Numbered from the stretch's first letter, positions 8,449 through 17,045 are shown. The stretch: DNA of 64,000 nt from Psychrobacillus faecigallinarum (GCF_014836595.1 NZ_JACSQO010000004.1:248001-312000); one strand, 5' to 3'. Numbers and translations: made by a program. The notes: generated from the sequence alone by a model not told the origin.

Positions 8449-9475
8449 TGGGAGCCCCCTCCTTCCTTATCATTGATTGGTTCTCTTTTAATCTTTCAGA
8501 ATGCCGCCTTGCCTTTCTATTTTTCTCTCTCTTTTTCTCAAGCAACTGAGGTAATATTAAAGCACCTATGACGATTACTGCCGTTATAAGCTTCATATCA
8601 CCTGTATCTAGAAAATTTACTCGAAGTGCTAATCCAAGTACTATTCGATAAATAATTGCTCCTGCTATTACCGCAAAGGTTGTACGGACGATAGTTTTTG
8701 TTCCAAAAATGGCTTCTCCAATAATAACAGAGGCAAGACCAATTACAATCATACCTATACCCATGCCTATATCGGCATATTTAGCGTATTGGGCTATTAA
8801 TGCACCCGAAAAAGCTACAAGAGCATTTGAAAAACCAAGTCCTACTATTATTAAAGTGTCGGTATTTGCAGACAGGCTACGAATCATTTTTTTATTGTCA
8901 CCTGTTGCTCTTATAGCTAATCCAATTTCGGTTCTTAAGAACCAATCCACGATAAATTTTATACACGCCACTGCAATCAGCATTAGAAATAAAGTGCCCC
9001 AGGTGGATGGCAACCTCTCAATACCAAACAATTGAAAGAAGCTTGTAAATGCATAATCGATTCCGAGATTACTCCAAAATGATTGAAACTGAATGAAGAG
9101 AGTCTCAGCATTTAACAACGGAATATTAGGCCGGCCTATAGAACTTTCAGAGGTTAGACCCATAATTCTTAAATTTATCGAATAAAGTGCAATCATCATT
9201 AATATTCCGGATAGAAGCGGATTTATTTTACCTTTTGTATGCAATATACCTGTCATACAACCTGCTATAAAACCGACTACAATTGCCATAGCTGTTGCCA
9301 AAATAGGATGATAACCAAAAATAATCATTGTTGCTGCAGTGCCAGCTCCAGTTACAAAGCTACCATCGACCGTTAAATCCGGAAAATCTAGCACTCTGAA
9401 TGAAATATACACTCCAAGTGCCATAATCGCGTATATGATTCCTTGTTCCATTGAGCCGAATATTGCTGAAAACAT
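8426..9475 (-). CDS. ABC transporter permease (TrpY-like)
   Basis: This 349-residue integral membrane protein has roughly eight to nine hydrophobic segments and a charged C-terminal tail rich in Arg/Lys/Glu. It is a BPD_transp_2-type permease of the COG4120 kind, recognised by segments such as VLDFPDLTVDGSFVTG near the N-terminus and the GEAIFGTKTIVRTTFAV region. It lies between the binding protein (17-bp gap) and the ATPase (23-bp overlap). The role is import of a small organic solute across the membrane; aromatic amino acids are the best contextual guess. Confidence 0.85.
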   Translation of the reverse strand: MFSAIFGSMEQGIIYAIMALGVYISFRVLDFPDLTVDGSFVTGAGTAATMIIFGYHPILATAMAIVVGFIAGCMTGILHTKGKINPLLSGILMMIALYSINLRIMGLTSESSIGRPNIPLLNAETLFIQFQSFWSNLGIDYAFTSFFQLFGIERLPSTWGTLFLMLIAVACIKFIVDWFLRTEIGLAIRATGDNKKMIRSLSANTDTLIIVGLGFSNALVAFSGALIAQYAKYADIGMGIGMIVIGLASVIIGEAIFGTKTIVRTTFAVIAGAIIYRIVLGLALRVNFLDTGDMKLITAVIVIGALILPQLLEKKREKNRKARRHSERLKENQSMIRKEGAPIVKAQSD

Positions 9476-9492
9476 AAAGAATCACCCCCTAG

Positions 9493-10467
9493 TTATTCGC
9501 TCAATTCAGCTTTCCATTCGTCTTTTATCTCAACACCAATAGTATCTGCTGATTCCTTGTTCATGATTAGTTTAAGCTTTTGTGGCACCTGTACAGGTAT
9601 ATCTGCAGGTTTGCTTTCGCCCTTTAATATTTTGACTGCCATCTGCCCCGCCTCATAACCTATATCGAAATATTCGAAGCCATAAGCCCCTAGTCCGCCA
9701 CGCTTCACAGAGTCAAATTCTCCTACCATAACAGGAATTTTATTGTCATTTGCCACTGAGATTACGGATTCTAATGCAGAAACTACAGTGTTATCAGTAA
9801 TAATATACATAGAATCTACTTTTCCTAGGAGTGATTCAGTTGCTTGTTTAACATCAGCAGTTGTAGCTACAGAGGCTTCTACAACAGTCATATCCATGTC
9901 TTGCAATAGTTCCTTAACAGAATCCACCTGGGAGCGTGAGTTTTGTTCTCCTGAGTTAAACACCATTCCAACCTTTTTTGCTCCAAGCTCTTCTTTCAAA
10001 AATTTCATCGTATTGGATATAGCATCTGGATGAGCATCTATCGTGCCTGTAACGTTACCTCCTGGCTTCTCCATCGAGTCTACCAGTTCTGCACCAACTG
10101 CATCTGTAACAGAAGTGAACACGATTGGAATATCTTGAGTAGCACTCAGCGCTGCTTGGGCACTGCCAGTTGAGTTAGCAAATATAAGGTCTACATTGGA
10201 GCTAACTAGGTTCGAAGCAATGGTGGTGTTATTACTGTTATCTCCTTGTGCTATTTGATAATCATATTCTGCTTCAATACCTGCATCCTCTAAAGCCTTT
10301 TTAAAGCCATCATAAGCTGCATTTAATGAAGGATGTTCCACAATTTGTGTTACACCGATTTTGTATGTCTTTGAGGCAGAAGCATCTTCTCCTGAGTCTC
10401 CACAGGCAGCAAACAATAAAGTTGAACTCAACAACAATGCTGAAAACCCTTTCCAGCTATTCTTCAT
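9493..10467 (-). CDS. ABC transporter substrate-binding lipoprotein (TrpX-like)
   Basis: This is a periplasmic-binding-type lipoprotein of the PF04392/COG2984 family. The signal peptide starts MKNSWKGFSALLLSS and ends with lipobox LFAAC, so the mature protein is anchored at that cysteine. I use the ATG at 10467, preceded by GGAGGG. The longer frame to 10518 would add 17 residues ahead of a clear signal peptide. Internal landmarks include NTTIASNLVSSNVDLIF and VFTSVTDAVGAELV, typical for the TrpX group. It is the first gene of the transporter, 79 bp after the E3 gene, the largest gap in this part of the operon. Confidence 0.88.
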   Translation of the reverse strand: MKNSWKGFSALLLSSTLLFAACGDSGEDASASKTYKIGVTQIVEHPSLNAAYDGFKKALEDAGIEAEYDYQIAQGDNSNNTTIASNLVSSNVDLIFANSTGSAQAALSATQDIPIVFTSVTDAVGAELVDSMEKPGGNVTGTIDAHPDAISNTMKFLKEELGAKKVGMVFNSGEQNSRSQVDSVKELLQDMDMTVVEASVATTADVKQATESLLGKVDSMYIITDNTVVSALESVISVANDNKIPVMVGEFDSVKRGGLGAYGFEYFDIGYEAGQMAVKILKGESKPADIPVQVPQKLKLIMNKESADTIGVEIKDEWKAELSE

Positions 10468-10516
10468 TTCTTTTCCCTCCAATTCTTTTTTGTTATTAAA
10501 TGAAATATAAAATACC

Positions 10517-10534
10517 ACAGTAAATTTATACTGT
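10517..10534. repeat. Inverted repeat upstream of the binding-protein gene
   Basis: Perfect 6-bp arms (acagta and tactgt) flank a 6-bp AT centre between the E3 gene and the transporter genes. It could be an operator or part of an internal promoter. I saw no second copy in the window, and function is not established. Confidence 0.3.
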
Positions 10535-10545
10535 AAGAAAAGCCG

Positions 10546-11982
10546 TTAACTAATGGTAGCTTCTTTTTTTAGAGGTGAGAGATGAATCGCTTGTCCAAGC
10601 AATCCCTCCACAGACTCAAGAAGTGCCTCATTGAACCCAGGGTGTGTGTAGTTAGGAAATTTAATATCTTCCTCTTTAGCCGACATCTCTAAAAGTTGCA
10701 AGAAGGATCCGGACATTTCCAATGCTCCCTCACCAATCATATGAATTCCTTCTATCAAATCATTTGTATTATTAGAAATAACTTTAATAAATCCATCTTT
10801 TTTTCCGGTTATTGTAGAATATCCATTACTAGCAAGCGGAAACTTGCTTACTCGTATAGATAGACCTAATTTTAGGGCCTGATGCTCTGTTAAACCAATT
10901 GATGCTACTGGAGGAACAGTATGAGCACAGTTAGGTACTATTGTTAAATCGACCTCGGGTTTTTCTCCCACGATCGAAGAAACTACTGCTTTTCCTTGTT
11001 TGATAGCCTTCCAAGCAAGCATCGGACCTTCCGTTACATCTCCTATTGCATAAACGTTTGAGATGGAGGTTTCCATATAATTGTTTATTTGGATAAATCC
11101 ATTTAAACTTAATTTCATACCTAGGCGTAAAATTCCCAGTTCCTCCAGTTTTGGTTTTCTTGTCTCTGGAACTACAAAATAGGATCCCTCTACAATCACT
11201 TCCTTTTGTTGATCGGTTAGTAGGTTAATAGAGATACCATTTACATTTTCCTTAATCGTAAGAATTTCTTTTTTAGCTATCACTTTTATCTTTCTTTTTT
11301 TAAATATCCTTAATAGTTCTTTATTAATATCCTCATCAAAAGGCATTCCAGTATTAGTTTCTATTAACAAAGTTACCTCAGAGCCTAATGCTGCAAAGCT
11401 TGATGCTGCTTCAAGAGCTATATAATCTTGGCCATCTATGATCAACTGCTCTGGTAGCTTTTTAAGTTGAAAAAGTTCGAAGGGGTACAAAATCCGATTT
11501 TCTTTAGACTTAACGTAATCCGGTAAGATATTTTTACTTCCTGTAGCAATAATTATTTTGTCGAATTCATAAATATCAAATTGAAGTCTGTTTTCTACTC
11601 CAATTTTGTTTTTCCCTATGAAGGAGGCTTTGCCTTGAATTATCTCCACTTTATTGGCTTGACAAAGTCTTTCTACACCTGTTTTCAGCTGACCTATTAC
11701 TTTGGTTTGGTATTCCATTAGCTTGTATAGGTCTATTTCATTAACGATAGTATCGACCCCAAACATCGCTAACTGTTCAGCTTCAGTCCGCCTCAACCCA
11801 ACATAGGTATAAACCTTAGACGGTATGCATCCTTCGTTTAAACAAACTCCACCTATCTCTTTTTGCTCTATCAGTGTCACGGAAAGACCAAGTTGAGCTC
11901 CACGAATTGCCGCACTATAGCCCCCTGGACCACCTCCAATAATGATAAGATTTCTTTGATGGCTAATTTCTCCTACTACCAT
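10546..11982 (-). CDS. Dihydrolipoyl dehydrogenase-like E3 subunit
   Basis: E3 reoxidises the lipoyl arm of the 2-oxoacid dehydrogenase complex with NAD. The 478-residue flavoprotein has the FAD Rossmann motif GGGPGG, redox cysteines Cys47 and Cys52 in GGVCLNEGCIPSK, the AIGDVT FAD motif, and the C-terminal His447/Glu452 pair (HPGFNE). It is diverged from housekeeping E3 proteins: the segment before IGLTE reads HTVPPVAS rather than the usual TEPE-type sequence. This suggests a dedicated complex. It starts ATG right after the E2 stop (TAGATG). Assignment as E3 is secure; which complex it serves is inferred from position. Confidence 0.88.
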   Translation of the reverse strand: MVVGEISHQRNLIIIGGGPGGYSAAIRGAQLGLSVTLIEQKEIGGVCLNEGCIPSKVYTYVGLRRTEAEQLAMFGVDTIVNEIDLYKLMEYQTKVIGQLKTGVERLCQANKVEIIQGKASFIGKNKIGVENRLQFDIYEFDKIIIATGSKNILPDYVKSKENRILYPFELFQLKKLPEQLIIDGQDYIALEAASSFAALGSEVTLLIETNTGMPFDEDINKELLRIFKKRKIKVIAKKEILTIKENVNGISINLLTDQQKEVIVEGSYFVVPETRKPKLEELGILRLGMKLSLNGFIQINNYMETSISNVYAIGDVTEGPMLAWKAIKQGKAVVSSIVGEKPEVDLTIVPNCAHTVPPVASIGLTEHQALKLGLSIRVSKFPLASNGYSTITGKKDGFIKVISNNTNDLIEGIHMIGEGALEMSGSFLQLLEMSAKEEDIKFPNYTHPGFNEALLESVEGLLGQAIHLSPLKKEATIS

Positions 11983-13200
11983 CTATATCATCTCCAAAAT
12001 CAGTTTATGTGGATTTTCTATTAAACTTGAAAAACGATTAGAGAAAGCAATAGCTGTTGCACCATCTGCAACACGATGATCGAATGACATCGATAGCGTC
12101 ATAATATGCCCTATAACAATCTCATCATTTTCATTAACAATAGGTCGCTTTTTGGTTTTATGAAAAGCAATTAACGCAGTCTCTGGAAAATTGATAATCG
12201 GTGTTGCTGCAATGCTACCTAAAGGTCCAACATTACTAATTGTAATAGTGCTATTTTGCATTGCTGACAGATGTAGAGAACCAGCTAAAGCTTTTTGGGT
12301 TAAGTCTTTGATTTCGTGATTTATTTGCTTGAGAGATTTTTTATCTGCATCATGGAGTACAGGAACAATAAGTCCATTTTCTGTGTTGGTGGCTAGGCCA
12401 ATATGATAGGTTTTCTTGAGGAGTATCCGACTGTTTTCTTCATCAAGTTCGGCATTGAATATCGGAAAATCCTTTAATGAAATAACAAGCGCTTTCAAGA
12501 GAAAAGCAGGAACACTTATAGAATTACCCGCTGCTTTTAATTGTTCTTTCATTTCTAATAGATTAGTCATATTCACTTCGTCAAAATGGGTTACATGTGG
12601 GATTGTAAAGAGTGATTTCTTCATATTTTCTGCAATTTTTTTTCTGATTCCTCTATAAGGAATTTCTTCTGAGTGAGATGGAGCATTAAGTTTTTCAGCT
12701 ATAAGCTGTTTTGGTTCTATCTTCTTGTTGGTATTATCTAGGAAACTAATAACATCCTCCTCTGTAATTCTTCCAGAAGGATCTGAAGGGATTATATCCT
12801 CTAGGTTTATATTATGTTCCCGGGCAATTTTCCTTGTATAAGGTGTAGCAAGTACTCTCTTATAAGTAAATTCAACCGAGTTCTCTTCTATTTTTGAAGG
12901 ATTACTGCTGCCGTTTTCTTTAATTAAATCCTTTACAGGCTGACTTTTCTGTGAATGATCTCCACCGGCACTTTCTAAGGAAAGAAGACTTGTTCCTACT
13001 TTTACCGTCTCCCCCACAGCAATTTGAATCTCTTTAACTATACCTGTACAGGGAGAAGTAAGTTCAGCGACCATTTTATCAGTTTGAACTTCCACAAGAG
13101 GCTGGTCAGTTTGCACCTTGTCTCCGACTTTAACTAAATAGTGGATGACTTCCCCTTCGGTCATTCCCTCTCCAATATCATGTAACTTAACATCAATCAT
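11983..13200 (-). CDS. 2-oxoacid dehydrogenase E2 (dihydrolipoamide acyltransferase)
   Basis: This is the core acyltransferase that moves the acyl group from lipoate to CoA. The domains are in normal order. There is a single lipoyl domain with lipoyl-Lys42 (VQTDKMVAEL), a peripheral-subunit-binding domain near residues 112-150 (ATPYTRKIAR ... GRITEEDV), and a catalytic domain with the FDHRVADG motif near residue 375. Length is 405 residues. It lies between E1 beta (12-bp gap) and E3. Generic annotation would be branched-chain 2-oxoacid dehydrogenase E2. The neighbouring phenylalanine dehydrogenase suggests a phenylpyruvate-type acyl group instead, which is inference. Confidence 0.9.
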   Translation of the reverse strand: MIDVKLHDIGEGMTEGEVIHYLVKVGDKVQTDQPLVEVQTDKMVAELTSPCTGIVKEIQIAVGETVKVGTSLLSLESAGGDHSQKSQPVKDLIKENGSSNPSKIEENSVEFTYKRVLATPYTRKIAREHNINLEDIIPSDPSGRITEEDVISFLDNTNKKIEPKQLIAEKLNAPSHSEEIPYRGIRKKIAENMKKSLFTIPHVTHFDEVNMTNLLEMKEQLKAAGNSISVPAFLLKALVISLKDFPIFNAELDEENSRILLKKTYHIGLATNTENGLIVPVLHDADKKSLKQINHEIKDLTQKALAGSLHLSAMQNSTITISNVGPLGSIAATPIINFPETALIAFHKTKKRPIVNENDEIVIGHIMTLSMSFDHRVADGATAIAFSNRFSSLIENPHKLILEMI

Positions 13201-13212
13201 TCATTTCCCTCC

Positions 13213-14229
13213 TTAAAAATGAATTACTTTCTCAATCCCCTCAAGCACTCTTGCAGGGGTAGGTAGATAATGATCTTCTAAAGTAAAGAAAGGAACCGGT
13301 ACATCAAAACCTGTAATTCGCTCAATTGGTGCTCTTAAATAAAGGAATGAGGTATCATTTATAATGGTCACTATGTCATTGCCTAACCCACCTGTAGGAT
13401 GAGCCTCATGAATGATTACTGCTCTGGTTGTTTTTTGTACGGAATCGGCAATTGCTTTCCTGTCTATTGGATAAAGTGTCAGGAGATCTATAATTTCACA
13501 TTGTATTCCTTGTTTGTCTGCTAGCTCAGCAGCTTTTTTTGCAACAGATACCATTGCTCCCCATGCAATGAGTGTAACATCTGTCCCTTCACGTATAATC
13601 TTGGCTTTACCAATTTCCACCTTATATTTGTTTAAAGGAACTTCTTCTCTTATGGAGCGATAATTTTTCATTGGTTCTAATACAAGCACTGGATCGGGAT
13701 CTTCCATCGCTGCTATCAGTAAGCCCTTTGCATCATAGGGACTTGATGGGCACACAACCTTGATTCCCGGCATATGAGTAAATAAAATCTCTGTGCTATC
13801 AGAATGGATTTCAGGTGCACGAATACCAGCTCCATAAGGTGCTCTGATTACCATAGGAACTGTGAAACGCGACATAGATCTCATTCGAATTCTCGAAGCA
13901 TGGGTCATTATTTGCTCGTATGCTGGATAAATAAAGCCTAAAAATTGAATTTCTGCTATAGGTTTAAAACCATTTACAGCTAAGCCGATAGAAGCTCCTA
14001 TTATTCCTGACTCAGAAAGTGGTGTGTCTATTACTCTATCAACACCAAACATTTCTTGTAGGCCCTCTGTAGCACGGAAAACTCCTCCATTTTTCCCGAC
14101 ATCCTCACCAAGCACAATTGTCCGTTCGTCCTCTTCTAAAAGGACTCTCATTCCATCGTTTATAGCTTGAATTAATGTCATCTGTTTCGCTGTTTCCTTA
14201 GTAGCACTGGTTTGTCTTAGTTGCGTCAT
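13213..14229 (-). CDS. 2-oxoacid dehydrogenase E1 beta subunit
   Basis: This is the transketolase-like beta subunit of the thiamine-diphosphate-dependent E1. The 338-residue protein shows GEDVGKNGGVFRAT, TPLSESGIIGASIGLA, the E-I-Q-F-L-G-F-I-Y-P-A segment, and RMRSMSRFTVPMVIRAPYGAG, all standard for BkdA2/PdhB/AcoB proteins. It is 3 bp downstream of E1 alpha and 12 bp upstream of E2. The specific 2-oxoacid cannot be read from this subunit alone. Confidence 0.92.
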   Translation of the reverse strand: MTQLRQTSATKETAKQMTLIQAINDGMRVLLEEDERTIVLGEDVGKNGGVFRATEGLQEMFGVDRVIDTPLSESGIIGASIGLAVNGFKPIAEIQFLGFIYPAYEQIMTHASRIRMRSMSRFTVPMVIRAPYGAGIRAPEIHSDSTEILFTHMPGIKVVCPSSPYDAKGLLIAAMEDPDPVLVLEPMKNYRSIREEVPLNKYKVEIGKAKIIREGTDVTLIAWGAMVSVAKKAAELADKQGIQCEIIDLLTLYPIDRKAIADSVQKTTRAVIIHEAHPTGGLGNDIVTIINDTSFLYLRAPIERITGFDVPVPFFTLEDHYLPTPARVLEGIEKVIHF

Positions 14230-14232
14230 AAA

Positions 14233-15288
14233 TTATTGCCTCCCTAAATATGCAAGATATGCATCTTTTTGTTCTACTAATTGATCAGGCATTTCAGCAA
14301 ATACATGATTAAACACATCTTCAACATTAGGTGGCGGAAAGTTTTCCATTTCTTCTATTGCAGCGTCTATTTCGTTGCTAATTTCCTCTTTAGTTGCTTG
14401 TATCCATTCTTCATTCCAATAGTCATAGTTCTTCATAAATAACTCAAATCTATATATGGGATCTACTATATTTTCTCCTTGTGAAGCATTTCTGTATTTA
14501 GAGGGATCATCTGCAGTAGTATGGGCCCCTTTTCTCCAAGTCACCGCCTCTATTAGAGTAGGCCCATGACCTGCCCTTGCATATTCAATTGCTTTTTGCG
14601 TCTCAAAATAAACGGCGAAGCAGTCGTTCCCATCAACTCTAACACCGGGCATACCATATGCCATTGCTTTTTGAGCAATAGTTTCGGAATTCATTTGTTT
14701 CTCAGTAGGAACAGAAATTGCAAAACCGTTATTTTGATTGAAGAAGATGGCAGGTACTTTAAAAACAGTAGCAAAGTTCAAACCTTCATGGAAATCACCC
14801 TCGGAAGTAGCCCCATCACCAAAGTAAACAATAGCAATATTTTGTGTACCCTTTCTCTTTTCTGCCCATGCAGCACCTGCTGCGTGAGGAAGCTGAGTAG
14901 CAATCGGAACTGCTGGAGGGAAAATATTCCTTGTTTTAGGTGATACACACCCTTCCAATCTCCCATTCCAATAAAGGAATGTTTTCGCCATACTTTTACC
15001 AAATGTTAAAGTTGCTCCATGATCACGGTAGGTGGGAAAAACCCAATCTTCTTCCTTTAAAGCAAGTGCACTTCCTACCTGTGAAGCCTCTTGCCCCTCG
15101 AAAGGAGCGTAGGTTCCTAAGCGGCCTTGTCTTTGCAAGTTAATTGCTTTTCGATCAAAAGTTCGAATTCTGAGCATATGAAAATAAAGTTCCTTTACGA
15201 AACCTTCCTCGATTTGCTCATTAAAGCTTTCATTCAGAAGATGGCCTTTTTCATCTATCATTTTCTTCATAGGATAATTTTGGTTCAC
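14233..15288 (-). CDS. 2-oxoacid dehydrogenase E1 alpha subunit
   Basis: E1 alpha decarboxylates the 2-oxoacid on thiamine diphosphate. The ThDP motif begins at GDG (157-159, in YFGDGATSEGDFHEGL) and ends at NQNN near residue 186, the expected spacing. The 351-residue protein is closest in feel to PdhA/AcoA-type E1 alpha (QGRLGTYAPFEGQEASQVG). It starts with GTG behind GGAGGG. It lies 19 bp after the phenylalanine dehydrogenase gene. That context makes phenylpyruvate and 4-hydroxyphenylpyruvate the favoured substrates by inference, with branched-chain 2-oxoacids the main alternative. Confidence 0.9.
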   Translation of the reverse strand: MNQNYPMKKMIDEKGHLLNESFNEQIEEGFVKELYFHMLRIRTFDRKAINLQRQGRLGTYAPFEGQEASQVGSALALKEEDWVFPTYRDHGATLTFGKSMAKTFLYWNGRLEGCVSPKTRNIFPPAVPIATQLPHAAGAAWAEKRKGTQNIAIVYFGDGATSEGDFHEGLNFATVFKVPAIFFNQNNGFAISVPTEKQMNSETIAQKAMAYGMPGVRVDGNDCFAVYFETQKAIEYARAGHGPTLIEAVTWRKGAHTTADDPSKYRNASQGENIVDPIYRFELFMKNYDYWNEEWIQATKEEISNEIDAAIEEMENFPPPNVEDVFNHVFAEMPDQLVEQKDAYLAYLGRQ

Positions 15289-15307
15289 TTAACTTCCCTC
15301 CAATCAC

Positions 15308-16447
15308 TTATTTACGGATACTCCACTTTGGTTTAAGTGGTGCTGAATAAAAGTTATTGCGAGTTTTTCTATTCTCAATACGCTTTTCACACATAGCATT
15401 TGCCGCTTCATCTGTTGTATTTCCGGTAAGGGATGCCTCCTTAAATACTTCTAATAAGGTATGATATATTTGCTTCGTTTTTGCTAGAACACGTTCATGA
15501 TTAATGCCAAAAAGCTCGTCAGCAACTTGAATAAGACCACCTGCATTTACAATATAGTCAGGTGCATATAATATTCCTTTTTCTTTAAGCATTATGCCAT
15601 GGCGATCTGCTAGCAATTGATTGTTCGCTGAACCTGCAATAGCCTTTACTTGCAACTTAGGAATGGTCATATCATTAATAATGCCCCCTAATGCACACGG
15701 CACAAAAATATCGGCGTCAACCGAGTAAATTTCTTCATTAGGTACAATTTTCAATGTTCCCTTTAAATCAGATGAAGCTAGTTCAATAGCATGGAGACTT
15801 TCATTATTTATGTCAGAGACAAAAATGTTAGCGCCCTCCTCGAGTAAGCTTATAGCAACTTTATAGCCTACTTTTCCTAAACCTTGAATTGCATAAGTTT
15901 TAGTGCCGAGTTCTTCGTTTCCAAAAAGCGTGAAATTAGTTGCTTTTAATCCATAGAGTACTCCGGATGCTGTAGGTATCGAGGAATCACCACCACCACC
16001 ATAAGCCTCGGGGAGTCCATTTATGAAATTCGTTTCTCTCATCGCATGGATAAAATCTTCCATAGTAGTTCCCATGTCAGTTCCTGTAAAAAAACGTCCA
16101 CCAAGTGAATTTACAAATTGGCCAAAAGCACGGAACAACTCAGGTGATTTATCTTTTTTAGGATCACCAATGATAACTGCTTTTCCACCGCCAAAGTCTA
16201 CATCAGCTGCAGCACATTTATAAGTCATACCCTTTGAAAGTCTTAGAACGTCTTCTAATGCTTCCTCTACACTGTTGTAGGGTTGCATACGACAACCACC
16301 GAGCGCCGGCCCAAGTGCCGTATTATGAATAGCAATAATTGCTCGTAAGCCCGTAGCAGGATCATTACAAAACACAACCTGTTCATGGGTAGCCATTCGA
16401 TCGAAAAGCTCAAATTCTTTTGTCATTGATAAGCTTTCAGCTAGCAT
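15308..16447 (-). CDS. Phenylalanine dehydrogenase (NAD-dependent)
   Basis: It oxidatively deaminates L-phenylalanine (often also L-tyrosine) to phenylpyruvate and ammonia. The 379-residue protein aligns along its length, from memory, with the Lysinibacillus sphaericus enzyme, including the C-terminal pattern [18 protein letters not shown]. Catalytic lysines are Lys77 (GMTYKCAA) and Lys89 ([10 protein letters not shown]), and the NAD motif is GLGKVG. Two residues that separate PheDH from leucine dehydrogenase are the PheDH forms: Gly122 in FTGTDMG (leucine enzymes have Ala there) and Leu305 in [12 protein letters not shown] (Val in leucine enzymes). The gene precedes E1 alpha, so its oxoacid product can enter the complex encoded next to it. 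Confidence 0.9.
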   Translation of the reverse strand: MLAESLSMTKEFELFDRMATHEQVVFCNDPATGLRAIIAIHNTALGPALGGCRMQPYNSVEEALEDVLRLSKGMTYKCAAADVDFGGGKAVIIGDPKKDKSPELFRAFGQFVNSLGGRFFTGTDMGTTMEDFIHAMRETNFINGLPEAYGGGGDSSIPTASGVLYGLKATNFTLFGNEELGTKTYAIQGLGKVGYKVAISLLEEGANIFVSDINNESLHAIELASSDLKGTLKIVPNEEIYSVDADIFVPCALGGIINDMTIPKLQVKAIAGSANNQLLADRHGIMLKEKGILYAPDYIVNAGGLIQVADELFGINHERVLAKTKQIYHTLLEVFKEASLTGNTTDEAANAMCEKRIENRKTRNNFYSAPLKPKWSIRK

Positions 16448-16485
16448 TAAATCCGTTCCTCCTTAGGAATCTTTAGAATGTATCC

Positions 16486-16881
16486 TTAAGTGGAAGCCTC
16501 TTTCCACTTTGTTTTTATCGTATCTTTTAACAAAATTACTTGAGTTACCTCACCAAGACCAACAGTACCTGTTTCATTCTCTGCAACCACGTTAGTTATG
16601 ACCTTATTGTCTCGAAGCTCTGTAACAGTTGCCATTATAATAATAGTGCTTCCGCATGGAGCAGCTGAAATATGCTTTATTTTTACAGCTGCTCCCATTC
16701 CTTCCTCATTTGCATTTAAATAAGGTAAAATGATTTTCCTCGATACCCATTCCATATGATATGTCATAGCAACAGTTGAATAGACAGGATGGACTACCTC
16801 TCCTTCAAAAGCAGCAAACATTCTCTCTGAAACTGTAATTTGTATTTTTTCTTTCCTCCCAATCTCTAATCCTTTTAACAA
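16486..16881 (-). CDS. FlK-like hotdog acyl-CoA thioesterase
   Basis: This small hotdog-fold protein resembles the fluoroacetyl-CoA thioesterase FlK. The FlK catalytic triad Thr/Glu/His appears with the same spacing as Thr36 (HPVYSTVAMTY), Glu44 (YHMEWVSRK) and His70 (VKIKHISAAP). I place the start at a TTG at 16881, 6 nt after AAGGTG. A GTG at 16890 overlaps that Shine-Dalgarno and would add three residues. It is the first gene of the aromatic operon. Proposed role (inference): hydrolysis of 4-hydroxyphenylacetyl-CoA to 4-hydroxyphenylacetate, the HpaBC substrate. A general CoA-recycling thioesterase is the alternative. Confidence 0.8.
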   Translation of the reverse strand: MLKGLEIGRKEKIQITVSERMFAAFEGEVVHPVYSTVAMTYHMEWVSRKIILPYLNANEEGMGAAVKIKHISAAPCGSTIIIMATVTELRDNKVITNVVAENETGTVGLGEVTQVILLKDTIKTKWKEAST

Positions 16882-16931
16882 ATTGTTCACCTTCTCTGTA
16901 AGTTGTTTAACTCAAAAGAAAACAGCTTCAA

Positions 16932-16945
16932 TGGAAGCGCTTACA
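16932..16945. promoter_or_regulatory. Catabolite-responsive element (cre) candidate
   Basis: The minus-strand sequence TGTAAGCGCTTCCA fits the CcpA cre consensus TGWNANCGNTNNCA, with a perfect AAGCGCTT core. It lies about 50 bp upstream of the thioesterase start, inside the long leader of the aromatic operon. It would therefore repress the whole operon when preferred sugars are present. Confidence 0.7.
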
Positions 16946-17015
16946 CTTACTAAAAAATAAATCTCCTTTCTTTAAACTTATTTAGGAGAAATTGCGTTAA
17001 ATATTTACAAATATC

Positions 17016-17033
17016 ATATATCATTTTATATAT
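17016..17033. promoter_or_regulatory. Candidate GntR-family operator, copy 1
   Basis: The 18-bp near-palindrome atatatcattttatatat matches the reverse complement of the copy at 17113-17130 at 16 of 18 positions. It lies in the divergent promoter region between the aromatic operon and gntR, on the operon side. Binding by the divergent regulator is inferred. Confidence 0.5.
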
Positions 17034-17045
17034 TATTACAATATT

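Noticed and set aside
15308..16447. Leucine dehydrogenase
   Set aside because: The specificity residues and the C-terminal sequence match phenylalanine dehydrogenase, and the genes around it are aromatic.
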